Of a stretch of DNA of 64,000 nt, positions 12,778-21,352 are shown piece by piece. Every line of letters begins with the position of its first letter. The stretch's first letter is position 1. The position numbers were made by a program, and so were the translations under genes. The DNA comes from Symbiopectobacterium purcellii_A (lineage in GTDB: Bacteria > Pseudomonadota > Gammaproteobacteria > Enterobacterales > Enterobacteriaceae). The stretch covers positions 744,001-808,000 of the forward strand of contig NZ_CP189882.1 in the NCBI RefSeq assembly GCF_052050035.1, read 5' to 3'. The notes under the pieces were generated by a model. It searched no databases, was not told where the DNA came from, and worked only from the letters and a program-made list of their open reading frames with translations.

Positions 12778-13803
12778 TCAACGTGCAAATACGGCAATCG
12801 TTTCTGCTTCGTTATTCACGGAACAGCTCTCCAATATCCAGCCCTGTACTTGCAAAATTTCACGCAGACGGCGCAGAGCTTCCACTTGGATTTGGCGCAC
12901 GCGTTCACGGGTTAAGCCAATTTCACGACCAACGTCTTCAAGCGTTGCTGCTTCATATCCCAGCAGCCCAAAACGACGGGCCAGCACTTCACGCTGTTTA
13001 GCGTTCAGTTCAAACAACCATTTAACGATATTCTGTTTCATATCGTTGTCTTGCGTGGTGTCTTCTGGTCCGTTGTTTTTTTCATCCGCCAGAATATCCA
13101 GCAGCACTTTATCAGAGTCCCCGCCCAATGGCGTATCGACCGATGTGATACGCTCATTCAAGCGTAACATGCGATTTACGTCATCAACGGGTTTGTCGAG
13201 CTGCTCGGCAATCTCTTCCGCACTGGGCTCGTGATCCAGCTTATGCGAAAGTTCACGCGCGGTACGCAGATAAACGTTCAATTCTTTTACGATATGGATA
13301 GGCAGACGTATGGTACGGGTTTGGTTCATGATAGCCCGTTCAATCGTCTGGCGAATCCACCATGTGGCATAGGTTGAAAAGCGGAAACCCCTTTCAGGAT
13401 CGAACTTCTCAACCGCACGGATCAAACCAAGATTACCTTCTTCGATGAGATCCAACAGCGCCAGACCGCGATTGTTGTAGCGACGGGCGATTTTAACCAC
13501 CAGCCGCAGGTTGCTTTCAATCATACTGCGTCGCGATGAAACATCACCGCGCAGCGCTCTACGGGCAAAAAAGACTTCTTCTTCAGCGGTCAGAAGCGGA
13601 GAGTAACCGATCTCTCCTAAATAGAGTTGGGTAGCATCCAGCACGCGCTGGGCTGCACTTTGGGATAACAACTCATCGTCGGATGCCTCATTATCCCCCG
13701 CTTCATCCTCCGCTAACGCCTTTTCGTCAAAAACATCAAGTCCATTTTCCTCGAACTCGGGATCATCATGTAACTCGTTAACTTTCAGCGTGCTTTGGCT
13801 CAT
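12778..13803 (-). CDS. rpoS: RNA polymerase sigma-S, with frameshifted C-terminus
   Basis: The stationary-phase and general-stress sigma factor. Regions 1.2, 2 (including RFSTYATWWIRQTIERAIMNQ), 3 and 4 (helix-turn-helix LEDVGREIGLTRERVRQIQVEALRRL) are all intact. After LREILQVQG (residue 321) the frame reads a 20-residue foreign tail ending AVFAR, giving 341 aa. Adding one base at about 12839-12842 would restore the usual ending (LDIGELFRE) with a stop at 12812-12814 and exactly 330 aa, the E. coli length. I therefore infer a 1-nt deletion. The helix-turn-helix is upstream of the lesion, so partial function is possible. It lies downstream of nlpD, whose coding region normally carries the main rpoS promoter. 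Confidence 0.93.
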   Translation of the reverse strand: MSQSTLKVNELHDDPEFEENGLDVFDEKALAEDEAGDNEASDDELLSQSAAQRVLDATQLYLGEIGYSPLLTAEEEVFFARRALRGDVSSRRSMIESNLRLVVKIARRYNNRGLALLDLIEEGNLGLIRAVEKFDPERGFRFSTYATWWIRQTIERAIMNQTRTIRLPIHIVKELNVYLRTARELSHKLDHEPSAEEIAEQLDKPVDDVNRMLRLNERITSVDTPLGGDSDKVLLDILADEKNNGPEDTTQDNDMKQNIVKWLFELNAKQREVLARRFGLLGYEAATLEDVGREIGLTRERVRQIQVEALRRLREILQVQGWILESCSVNNEAETIAVFAR

Positions 13804-13856
13804 AAGTGGCTCCTACCCGTGATCCCTTGGCAGAATACCGAAATACTCTGCCCGAT

Positions 13857-14924
13857 TTATCGCTGCGGAAGGTAACGCAGCGGGTTTACGGATTTCCCCT
13901 TGTAACGAATTTCAAAATGCAAGCGTACTGAACTGGTTCCGGTGCTACCCATGGTAGCGATCTGTTGACCCGCCTTGACCTCTTGTTGTTCCCGGACCAG
14001 CATAGTGTCATTATGGGCATAGGCGCTCAGGTAATCATCGTCGTGTTTGATGATGATCAGATTACCGTACCCGCGCAAAGCGTTGCCCGCATACACGACG
14101 CGCCCTGAAACGGTCGCCATGATCGGTTGCCCACGAGTGCCAGCGATATCAATCCCTTTGTTTCCCCCCTCCGACGCGGAGAAACTATCTATGACTTTCC
14201 CCTCAGTAGGCCAACGCCAGCTGCCGACAGCAGGAGCACTGCTTTCAACAGCCGCTGGGGCGCTCACAGGAGCCGTCACGGCAGCTACAGTGGAAGGCAA
14301 CATCTTACCTACATTCTGTTTACCCGAATTTCCAGAATACGCATTAGTTGACTGAGAATCAACCTGCGTTGTTTGAATTTGCGTCATTGATGGCGGCTGA
14401 GGTACGCCGCCACGCGTGGCATCGGAAGGTGCCAGCATACCACCGCTGCTGCTGCCCGCGCTGCCTGCCAGCATGCCTCCGCCTCCGGTCGTTCCGCTGC
14501 TCACAGGCGCGGAAGAACCGTCACTCACCTGAAGTACCTGTCCGACATTCAAGCTATAGGGCTCAGCGACATTATTGCGCTGGGCCAGCTCGCGATAATC
14601 ACTGCCGGTTATCCAGGCGATGTAGAACAACGTATCACCGCGTTTTACCGTATAAGTGCTGCCGCCGTAGCTGCCTTTGGGAATGGCGTTATAGCTACGG
14701 TTGTAGACAATACGGCCATCGCGCGTGGTGATCGGCGCATCGCCGGAAGATGATATATTAGAAGGCGCAGTCGCGAGCATTCCACCGCGGCTGCTGCTAT
14801 TGCCCTGACCGCCCACGCTGCTGATTGGAGCGGGTTTGCTGTCGTTATTGGAACATCCCGCCAACCCCAGAATAATTGCCGTGCATGCCGCCATCTGACG
14901 CAGTGTTCTCGTTTGGCTTCCCAT
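13857..14924 (-). CDS. nlpD: Murein hydrolase activator NlpD
   Basis: A 355-residue outer-membrane lipoprotein that activates amidase AmiC at division. A lipobox (LAGC) ends the signal at about residue 24. A LysM domain (YTVKRGDTLFYIAW, about 91-135) binds peptidoglycan. A low-complexity Ser/Gly/Pro linker follows, with two GGML repeats. The C-terminal M23 (LytM) domain runs from about 235; its first metal site reads NKGID instead of HxGxD, as expected for the catalytically dead NlpD type. It is in the usual place upstream of rpoS. Confidence 0.95.
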   Translation of the reverse strand: MGSQTRTLRQMAACTAIILGLAGCSNNDSKPAPISSVGGQGNSSSRGGMLATAPSNISSSGDAPITTRDGRIVYNRSYNAIPKGSYGGSTYTVKRGDTLFYIAWITGSDYRELAQRNNVAEPYSLNVGQVLQVSDGSSAPVSSGTTGGGGMLAGSAGSSSGGMLAPSDATRGGVPQPPSMTQIQTTQVDSQSTNAYSGNSGKQNVGKMLPSTVAAVTAPVSAPAAVESSAPAVGSWRWPTEGKVIDSFSASEGGNKGIDIAGTRGQPIMATVSGRVVYAGNALRGYGNLIIIKHDDDYLSAYAHNDTMLVREQQEVKAGQQIATMGSTGTSSVRLHFEIRYKGKSVNPLRYLPQR

Positions 14925-15123
14925 GCGCCTTGCTCCCCTATAACCGTAACACTAATTCAATACCTTAATGAGACCACTCAGGGTCCACCCTGTCATCACC
15001 GCATTAGCACCCACTCAATGCTAACAATATCAACATGTTCTCACTATGACAGGGTTTTATTGAACTACGTTCTATTGAAATAAATCGTAAATGACTGATA
15101 CCCAAAACGTGCTTGCAAAGGTA

Positions 15124-15747
15124 TCAGGCTAGTTCGCCTTTGACCAGTGGAACAAATTTAACCGTTTCAATGGTATTAACCACAAATTCGCCTCCGTGGC
15201 GTTGTATGCGTTGTAACGTTTGCGACTGTTCTCCCACCGGGAGCACCATAATGCCCCCTTCATCCAATTGCGCTATCAGCGCATTCGGAATTTCAGGCGC
15301 CGCCGCCGTCACAATAATGGCATCAAACGGGCCGCGTGACGGCCAGCCTTGCCAGCCATCACCGTGCCGGGTGGAAACATTATGCAGATCCAGCTGCTTC
15401 AACCGTCGTTTAGCCTGCCACTGCAACCCTTTGATACGCTCAACGGAAAAAACCTGCTTTACCAAATGCGCCAAAACCGCCGTTTGGTAGCCGGACCCGG
15501 TGCCAATTTCAAGCACGCGAGACGCGGGCGTCAATTGCAACAGGTCCGTCATGCGAGCAACCATATAAGGCTGAGAGATGGTTTGACCGGAGCCTATCGG
15601 CAGCGCGGTATTTTCATAAGCCTTATGCTCAAAGGCTTCGTCGACAAAACGCTCACGCGGCACAGCCTCGATAGCCTTAAGCAATCGCTCGTCATGAATG
15701 CCCTGCTGACGCAACAATGTCAGCATCGTTTGCATGCGCTTGTTCAC
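15124..15747 (-). CDS. pcm: Protein-L-isoaspartate O-methyltransferase
   Basis: A 207-residue cytosolic enzyme that methylates isoaspartyl residues with S-adenosylmethionine to start their repair. The SAM-binding motif VLEIGTGSGYQTA is at about 80, with GQTISQPYMVARMT before it and DAIIVTAAAPEIP after. Full length (E. coli 208). Normally its start overlaps or follows surE; here surE is absent and truD is the next gene upstream. Confidence 0.95.
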   Translation of the reverse strand: MNKRMQTMLTLLRQQGIHDERLLKAIEAVPRERFVDEAFEHKAYENTALPIGSGQTISQPYMVARMTDLLQLTPASRVLEIGTGSGYQTAVLAHLVKQVFSVERIKGLQWQAKRRLKQLDLHNVSTRHGDGWQGWPSRGPFDAIIVTAAAPEIPNALIAQLDEGGIMVLPVGEQSQTLQRIQRHGGEFVVNTIETVKFVPLVKGELA

Positions 15748-15874
15748 CCTATCCCGTCAGCCTCAGTCGTGATTAACGTCTTCATCACTTTACTCAATAA
15801 CAGCAATGCCTTGCCGTGAGCTCGCATCCTTGTTGCATAGGTACTACATCAGTACTACATCAAATTACAGCATC
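15748..15874 (-). other. Scar where surE is expected
   Basis: In related enterobacteria surE (about 760 bp) lies between truD and pcm. Here only 127 bp separate them and no SurE motif can be read. The scar contains an 11-bp tandem repeat (GTACTACATCA twice, about 15841-15862). No IS end is visible, so the loss looks like a plain deletion. Absence of surE is seen; that it was once here is inferred from gene order in relatives. Confidence 0.6.
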
Positions 15875-16945
15875 TCAATCAGCGATATCCATCTGCTCCA
15901 GCGGCGTGATGAGTTCGCGCACAACGCTGGTGGCAAAGCTGCCCGCCGGTAGCCAGAAATCCAGCGTGACCGACGTTTCATCCAGCCAAGACCAGCACAT
16001 CTGCTGCGGATACAGCAGCGCGGCACGACGCGCAACCTCGACCCGTTCGCGACGCAGCAATCCAAGCAGCGTCTCGTGCCCCGCCAAGCAACGCTGTTCA
16101 AACGCCAACGCGTCACCCTGAGTGCCAGGATCGCCATCGCCGGGCAGCGGAGCCGTCACGCACAGCTCACGCTGATCAACGCGCGTTTGCAGTATCGTCA
16201 CTTCATCTCCATTTGCCACAAACCAACTGCCACGCCCGGCGAGTTGCAGCGCATCACCTTCCAGCACCTGCGTTGCCAACCCCTGACTCAAACGTTGGCT
16301 CACAATGAGATTGAACAGCGCGCTACGACTGGCCGACAGATAGAAGCTACGCTTGCTGCGCTCACTGACGCGAATCTCTTCTCTGGCCCAACGTGCCGCC
16401 TGAATCAGGTTGTTGCCACCGCGACCGAAGCGCTGACTGCCAAAATAGTTCGGCACGCCCTGTTCGACAATCGCGGCTAGCCGTGCCTCGACGGCAGCAC
16501 GGTCGCTAATATTGCGCAGCGTCAGCGTAAACTGATTTCCGCGCAACGCACCGATACGCAGTTTGCGCCGATGACGGGCACTGTTAAGGATTTCACACCC
16601 TTCAAGCGCAAACGCGGAGAAATCTAGTAACGCTTTGCCCGGCACATGCACGCAAAACCACTGCTCCGTCACCGCATGCCGGTCTTTCAAGCCAGCATAA
16701 CTCACGGCACGCGCGGGAATACGGGCGAATTTCGCCAACGCTTCCGCCACAAACTAGGTGTTGCAGCCACGTTTACGTACCTGAACCAGCACATGTTCGC
16801 CATCGCCGTCCGGCGCAAAACCCAGCTCTTCCACTACGCGGAAATCATCGGCGGTTGCTTTGAGCATCCCTGTCGCCTGCGGTTCACCATGCAGCCAGAA
16901 CAGGCTTTCCATGTTGAGCGTAGCGGGTTCTTGCTGCATTACCAT
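15875..16945 (-). pseudogene. truD: tRNA pseudouridine(13) synthase with internal amber codon
   Basis: TruD makes pseudouridine 13 in tRNAGlu. Read through, the frame is 356 codons (E. coli 349 aa) and shows the family features, including the catalytic loop SYAGLKDRHAVTEQ with its Asp. After GCNT, codon 64 is TAG (16754-16756), and the frame resumes with FVAEALAKF. A single C-to-T change from CAG would explain it. The part before the stop has no catalytic residue. Restart at the GTG at 16750 would lose the N-terminal strand. The gene is therefore probably inactive unless amber codons are suppressed. Its start overlaps the ispF stop. Confidence 0.88.
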
Positions 16946-17436
16946 GCGACCACTGCGCTCCGTTCATCTTTCACCAACAGCGCAACCGCTTCACAGGCAA
17001 TTCCTTCGCCACGCCCGGTAAATCCGAGCTGCTCAGTGGTGGTGGCTTTTACGTTGACATCATCCATATGGCAGTGAAGATCTTCAGCCAGATTCACCCG
17101 CATTTGCGGAATGTGCGGGGCCATTTTCGGCGCTTGCGCAATGATAGTGACATCCAGATTGCCCAGTCGATAGCCTTTTTCTTGTATCCGCTGCCACGCC
17201 TGGCGCAGCAGTTCGCGGCTATCCGCGCCTTTGTAGGCGGGATCGGTGTCGGGAAACAGTTTACCGATATCGCCGAGCGCCGCCGCACCGAGCAGCGCAT
17301 CAGTTACCGCATGCAGCAACACATCCCCATCAGAATGCGCCAACAATCCCTGAGGGTAAGGAATACGAACCCCGCCGATCACCAATGGGCCTTCGCCGCC
17401 CAGTTTGTGGACATCAAAACCGTGACCAATACGCAT
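16939..17436 (-). CDS. ispF: 2-C-methyl-D-erythritol 2,4-cyclodiphosphate synthase
   Basis: This enzyme closes the cyclodiphosphate ring in the MEP isoprenoid pathway, directly after the IspD and IspE steps. I use the ATG at 17436 (MRIGHGFDVH) because an AAGGAG RBS precedes it and it gives the family length, rather than an upstream ATG 13 codons earlier. The metal ligands Asp8, His10 and the later AHSDGDVLLH histidine are present. 165 aa, homotrimeric in relatives. It forms an operon with ispD and overlaps truD. Confidence 0.95.
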   Translation of the reverse strand: MRIGHGFDVHKLGGEGPLVIGGVRIPYPQGLLAHSDGDVLLHAVTDALLGAAALGDIGKLFPDTDPAYKGADSRELLRQAWQRIQEKGYRLGNLDVTIIAQAPKMAPHIPQMRVNLAEDLHCHMDDVNVKATTTEQLGFTGRGEGIACEAVALLVKDERSAVVAW

Positions 17437-17468
17437 GGGGTTATTCTCCTTGATTATCGAATGGTTAT

Positions 17469-17562
17469 GAAACATGAGATCTATACCCGTGATACTTCAA
17501 GTTGCCAGTGTGTTGGCTACGCTCATTCCCGCGAATCACTTACCTCTGTAAGCCTATCGGGA
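17469..17562. repeat. Dispersed intergenic repeat, partial copy
   Basis: The minus strand reads GAATCCCGAT, then GGTAAGTGATTCG, GCAACTTGAAGTAT and GGGTATAG. The same blocks occur in the same order in the longer repeat at 40758-41024. It fills the ispD-ispF gap and abuts the end of ispD, whose last codons and TGA appear to come from it. This resembles a repeat common in intergenic regions of soft-rot and related enterobacteria (from memory). Confidence 0.65.
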
Positions 17563-17563
17563 T

Positions 17564-18274
17564 TCACACGCTTGGCGGTGCCAATCGCGCCAGGTAGAAC
17601 TCGGCCAGCGCCAAATCCTCTGGACCCGTTACTTTAATATTATTAGCGCGCCCTGCAACAATCTGTGGATGATAGCCGCAAAACTCCAGCGCAGACGCTT
17701 CATCGGTCACGACAGCACCTTGTTGTAACGCGCACTCCAGGCAATCTTGTAATAATAACCGTGGAAACAGTTGCGGCGTCAAAGCATGCCATAAATCGCG
17801 GCGATCAACCGTGTGCTCAATCGCCTCACCCTGGCTACGTTTCATGGTATCTCGCACCGGTGCAGCAAGAATACCGCCCACGTCGCAGTGCCGGATAAGC
17901 TGTAACAAGCGATCCAGATCCTGAAGATGTAAACACGGGCGGGCGGCGTCATGCACCAACACCCAGGGCGCATCGCTGACCGCGCGCAAGCCGGCCAGCA
18001 CCGAATCAGCCCGCTGTTTGCCGCCGAACACCACGCTGATGCGCGGGTCTTGTGCCAACGGCAAGGCGCTAAAGCGCCAGTCGTCAGGGCTGATAACCAC
18101 CACGGCACGCTGAATGTGTGGATGCTGAAACAACGCAGCCAACGTGTGTTCCAGCAGCGTTTTTCCATGGAGGGTGAGATATTGCTTTGGACAGTCGCAC
18201 TCCATTCTGCTGCCGTTTCCGGCGGCGGGCAGAACGGCGACAACCTCAGGTAAGGAGACCAGCGGTTCAGACAT
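17564..18274 (-). CDS. ispD: 2-C-methyl-D-erythritol 4-phosphate cytidylyltransferase
   Basis: A 236-residue enzyme that couples MEP with CTP to give CDP-methylerythritol. The nucleotide-binding motif PAAGNGSRM is at about 15 and CPKQYLTLHGKTLLEHTL at 28-45. VHDAARPC holds the conserved Asp-Ala-Ala-Arg loop. The final PPSV and its stop lie at the border of the intergenic repeat. It is cotranscribed with ftsB (30 bp upstream) and ispF. Confidence 0.95.
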   Translation of the reverse strand: MSEPLVSLPEVVAVLPAAGNGSRMECDCPKQYLTLHGKTLLEHTLAALFQHPHIQRAVVVISPDDWRFSALPLAQDPRISVVFGGKQRADSVLAGLRAVSDAPWVLVHDAARPCLHLQDLDRLLQLIRHCDVGGILAAPVRDTMKRSQGEAIEHTVDRRDLWHALTPQLFPRLLLQDCLECALQQGAVVTDEASALEFCGYHPQIVAGRANNIKVTGPEDLALAEFYLARLAPPSV

Positions 18275-18304
18275 GGGTTAACGTGACGTCATAGGGTTAG
18301 AAGA

Positions 18305-18640
18305 TTACAGGGCGTTAGATGCGCCAGAATTCGCAGAGGAAGGCGCCGTCGCCGCACGACGACCGGATTGATCCGGCACCAGACGATAGAAGCTCTCACC
18401 CGGTTTGATCATGCCCAGTTCATTGCGCGCACGCTCTTCAATGGCCTCTTGCCCACCGTTAAGATCGTCGATTTCCGCAAACAGCTGTTCGTTCCGGGCT
18501 TTGAGCTTGCCGTTGTTGCCCTGTTGGACAGCCACGTCGTCTTTAACCCGAACATAGTCATGAATGCCATTTTTACCCAGCCACAGCGAATATTGCAGCC
18601 AACCGAGCAAAATCAATAATAACAGCGTTAGCTTTCCCAT
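18305..18640 (-). CDS. ftsB: Cell division protein FtsB
   Basis: A 111-residue bitopic inner-membrane protein of the divisome that pairs with FtsL and FtsQ and helps trigger FtsWI. The transmembrane helix occupies about residues 3-20 (LLLLILLGWLQYSLWLG). A coiled coil runs at about 28-65, followed by the conserved EERARNELGMIKPGE. The C-terminal Ala/Ser tail is variable. It lies upstream of ispD, as usual. Confidence 0.95.
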   Translation of the reverse strand: MGKLTLLLLILLGWLQYSLWLGKNGIHDYVRVKDDVAVQQGNNGKLKARNEQLFAEIDDLNGGQEAIEERARNELGMIKPGESFYRLVPDQSGRRAATAPSSANSGASNAL

Positions 18641-18870
18641 CCCGCCCCCTGAAAAACCGCCTAATCATCCCATAACTTTGCCTTCGACTCCATATTATCA
18701 GGGCGGATTAACGCACCTGAGTACGGTTCATTTGGTGTAAAGCGGGTAACCCGAGCCATAAAAGCGTTGTTGCAGAGCGAGAGAAGAAACACGAGGAACG
18801 GTGCGCGCGAGGAGATACCAGTCACATTTGTTAAACGTCTGTAACAAATAGCGGCGATTTACGCCGCACC

Positions 18871-19197
18871 TCACCACCCGGTGATCAGTGAAAACACCAA
18901 CCAGAACAGACAGACAATCACTGCGCCGCTGCACAACACCATCAGCGTCATATTGCCTTTGAAAATCACACTGAAAAACACGCCGATCAGCACGGAGGGC
19001 GGCATCAGTGCCAAAAAAAACGGCCAGGTGTAGAGCATAAAAAACAGCGTAGTATTCGAGCCATAGACCCAAATCGGCACCACAAAGGCCAGCCAGTAGA
19101 AAGAAAAACCGGCGATAGCACCCATTGACGGGTAGATACGTTCATCTTCACGCACCACACGCTTTTTACACACCGATAACTGCGTTACGTTCTGCAT
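18871..19197 (-). CDS. ygbE: DUF3561 inner-membrane protein
   Basis: 108 residues with three hydrophobic segments (about 27-45, 52-74 and 83-105) and a short basic N-terminus. The sequence character and the place between ftsB and cysC fit YgbE. No catalytic motif is visible and the function is unknown. The 230 bp between it and ftsB hold no gene I can support. Confidence 0.8.
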   Translation of the reverse strand: MQNVTQLSVCKKRVVREDERIYPSMGAIAGFSFYWLAFVVPIWVYGSNTTLFFMLYTWPFFLALMPPSVLIGVFFSVIFKGNMTLMVLCSGAVIVCLFWLVFSLITGW

Positions 19198-19255
19198 AGT
19201 CTACCCTGTAACACTCCGCCCCACTGCGAAAGGCAGTGACACCTGACAGAGCAAA

Positions 19256-19912
19256 TCAGACTTTGATAATAGCTCGACTGTGCAGCAGATCTAATAACTG
19301 ATCGGTCAAATTTGTTACCAATTGTTCGCCCTCCAAGCGCAGTTCGGGCGCGTGTGGCGGCTCATAGACGGCATCGATACCGGTAAAATTGGTCAGCGTG
19401 CCGGCGCGTGCTTTCTTATACAATCCTTTAGGATCGCGCGCTTCGCACACGGCCAACGGGGTATCGACAAACACTTCGATAAACTTTCCTTCCGGCAACG
19501 ATTCGCGCACCATCTGGCGCTCCGCGCGATGAGGCGAAATAAACGCCGTCAGCACCACCAGTCCGGCATCCACCATCAGGCTGGCCACTTCGCCCACACG
19601 TCGGATATTCTCGCGCCGATCGGCATCGGAGAAGCCCAGATCGCGGCACAACCCGTGGCGCACATTGTCGCCATCAAGCAAATAGGTGCTGACGCCGAGT
19701 TGGTGTAAGCGCTGTTCCAGTTGCCCTGCCAGCGTGGACTTTCCCGACCCTGACAGACCTGTAAACCAGATAACCGCCCCTTGGTGGCGGTGCAACCGCT
19801 CCCGATCGCGGCGTGCCACCGGGTGATCGTGCCAGACAATGTTGTCATCTTGAGTGTTGTCATCACGATTACCATCAACGGCGTGATACTTCTCTTCGGG
19901 AGGCAACGCCAT
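19256..19912 (-). CDS. cysC: Adenylylsulfate kinase
   Basis: A 218-residue enzyme that phosphorylates APS to PAPS in sulfate assimilation. The P-loop GLSGSGKST is at about 45 and the 3'-OH substrate region includes LLDGDNVRHGLCRDLGFS. I use the ATG at 19912 (MALPPEEKYHAVDGN), one base after the cysN stop, rather than upstream starts inside cysN. Last gene of cysG-cysD-cysN-cysC. Confidence 0.95.
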   Translation of the reverse strand: MALPPEEKYHAVDGNRDDNTQDDNIVWHDHPVARRDRERLHRHQGAVIWFTGLSGSGKSTLAGQLEQRLHQLGVSTYLLDGDNVRHGLCRDLGFSDADRRENIRRVGEVASLMVDAGLVVLTAFISPHRAERQMVRESLPEGKFIEVFVDTPLAVCEARDPKGLYKKARAGTLTNFTGIDAVYEPPHAPELRLEGEQLVTNLTDQLLDLLHSRAIIKV

Positions 19913-19913
19913 G

Positions 19914-21341
19914 CTACTTCCCTCCCAGCAGGTCGCTCGCACCCCAATGCGGGAAGTGGCGGCGCACCAACGCATTCAGCTCTAGCTCAAATGCACTGTA
20001 GGCAGACGCATCCTGCGCCACCTGAGCAATCGCCTCGCGCACCAGGCCGGCACCAACAGTCACGTTGCTCAGTCTGTCGATAAAAATCATACCTCCCATG
20101 GTGGCATTTTGCTGATAGGGCTCCAGCAGCAGCGGCTCATCAAAGGTCAAATCCACCAGACCAATGCCGTTCAACGGCAAACTCTCTGTCACACGCTGCG
20201 TCAGCGAATTGATCTCAACCTGATACTGAATATTGTCCACTCGCGCGCGGTTTTTTTTGCCTGCAACCTTGATGTCATAGCTGTGTCCCGGCACCAAGGG
20301 TTGCTCCGCCATCCACACCACATCGACCTGCGCATGCTGCACCGCACGCAGATTATCCGTTTCCGGCACCAACAGATCGCCACGGCTGATGTCCACTTCA
20401 TCGGCCAGCACCAGCGTGATCGCCTCCCCCGAATGCGCCTGTTGCAAGTCGCCATCAAAGGTCACGATGCGTGCCACAGAGGAGGTCACACCCGACGGCA
20501 GCGCCCTCACGCGCTGCCCGACCTGCACCACGCCGGAGGCCAGCGTTCCGGCATAACCGCGAAAATCCAGGTTAGGCCGATTCACATACTGCACCGGGAA
20601 ACGCATCGGCTGCGTATCGCTCTGGCGCGTGATATCCACCGTTTCCAGTACGTCCAGCAGCGTCGGGCCGCTGTACCACGGCATGGTGGTGCTCGGCGTC
20701 GCAACGTTATCGCCATCCAGCGCAGAAATAGGCACAAAGGTCACCTGCAACGATGACGGAAGCTGCTGGGCAAAATCGAGATAATCCTGCTTGAACTGCT
20801 CAAATACCGTTTGCTGGTAGTCCACCAGATCCATTTTGTTCACTGCGACCACCAGATGGCGGATGCCAAGCAACGTGGCAATAAAGCTATGGCGGCAGGT
20901 TTGATCCAGTACACCTTTGCGCGCGTCGATCAACAGGATCGCCAGATCGCAGGTCGAGGCCCCGGTCGCCATATTACGGGTGTACTGCTCATGACCGGGG
21001 GTATCGGCAATAATGAATTTGCGTCTTTCCGTGGAGAAATAGCGGTAAGCGACATCGATGGTAATGCCTTGCTCACGCTCGGCCTGCAAACCGTCCACCA
21101 GCAACGCCAGATCCAGCTTCTCCCCTTGTGTGCCTAACCGCTTGCTGTCGTTGTGTAACGTGGAAAGCTGATCTTCGTATATCTGACGCGTGTCATGCAG
21201 CAAACGGCCAATCAAGGTACTTTTGCCGTCATCCACGCTGCCGCAGGTCAGAAAACGCAGTAAACTTTTGTGCTGCTGCGCGTGCAAATAGGCTTCGACG
21301 CCACCCTGATCGGCAATCTGTTGTGCAATGCTTTGGTTCAT
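19914..21341 (-). CDS. cysN: Sulfate adenylyltransferase subunit 1 (GTPase)
   Basis: This 475-residue EF-Tu-like GTPase drives the thermodynamically poor ATP sulfurylase reaction done by CysD. G1 reads GSVDDGKST (about 34), G3 DTPGHEQYTRN and G4 NKMDLVD. Two beta-barrel domains follow. It starts 11 bp after cysD and is full length. Confidence 0.97.
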   Translation of the reverse strand: MNQSIAQQIADQGGVEAYLHAQQHKSLLRFLTCGSVDDGKSTLIGRLLHDTRQIYEDQLSTLHNDSKRLGTQGEKLDLALLVDGLQAEREQGITIDVAYRYFSTERRKFIIADTPGHEQYTRNMATGASTCDLAILLIDARKGVLDQTCRHSFIATLLGIRHLVVAVNKMDLVDYQQTVFEQFKQDYLDFAQQLPSSLQVTFVPISALDGDNVATPSTTMPWYSGPTLLDVLETVDITRQSDTQPMRFPVQYVNRPNLDFRGYAGTLASGVVQVGQRVRALPSGVTSSVARIVTFDGDLQQAHSGEAITLVLADEVDISRGDLLVPETDNLRAVQHAQVDVVWMAEQPLVPGHSYDIKVAGKKNRARVDNIQYQVEINSLTQRVTESLPLNGIGLVDLTFDEPLLLEPYQQNATMGGMIFIDRLSNVTVGAGLVREAIAQVAQDASAYSAFELELNALVRRHFPHWGASDLLGGK

Positions 21342-21352
21342 TTGACGATTCC

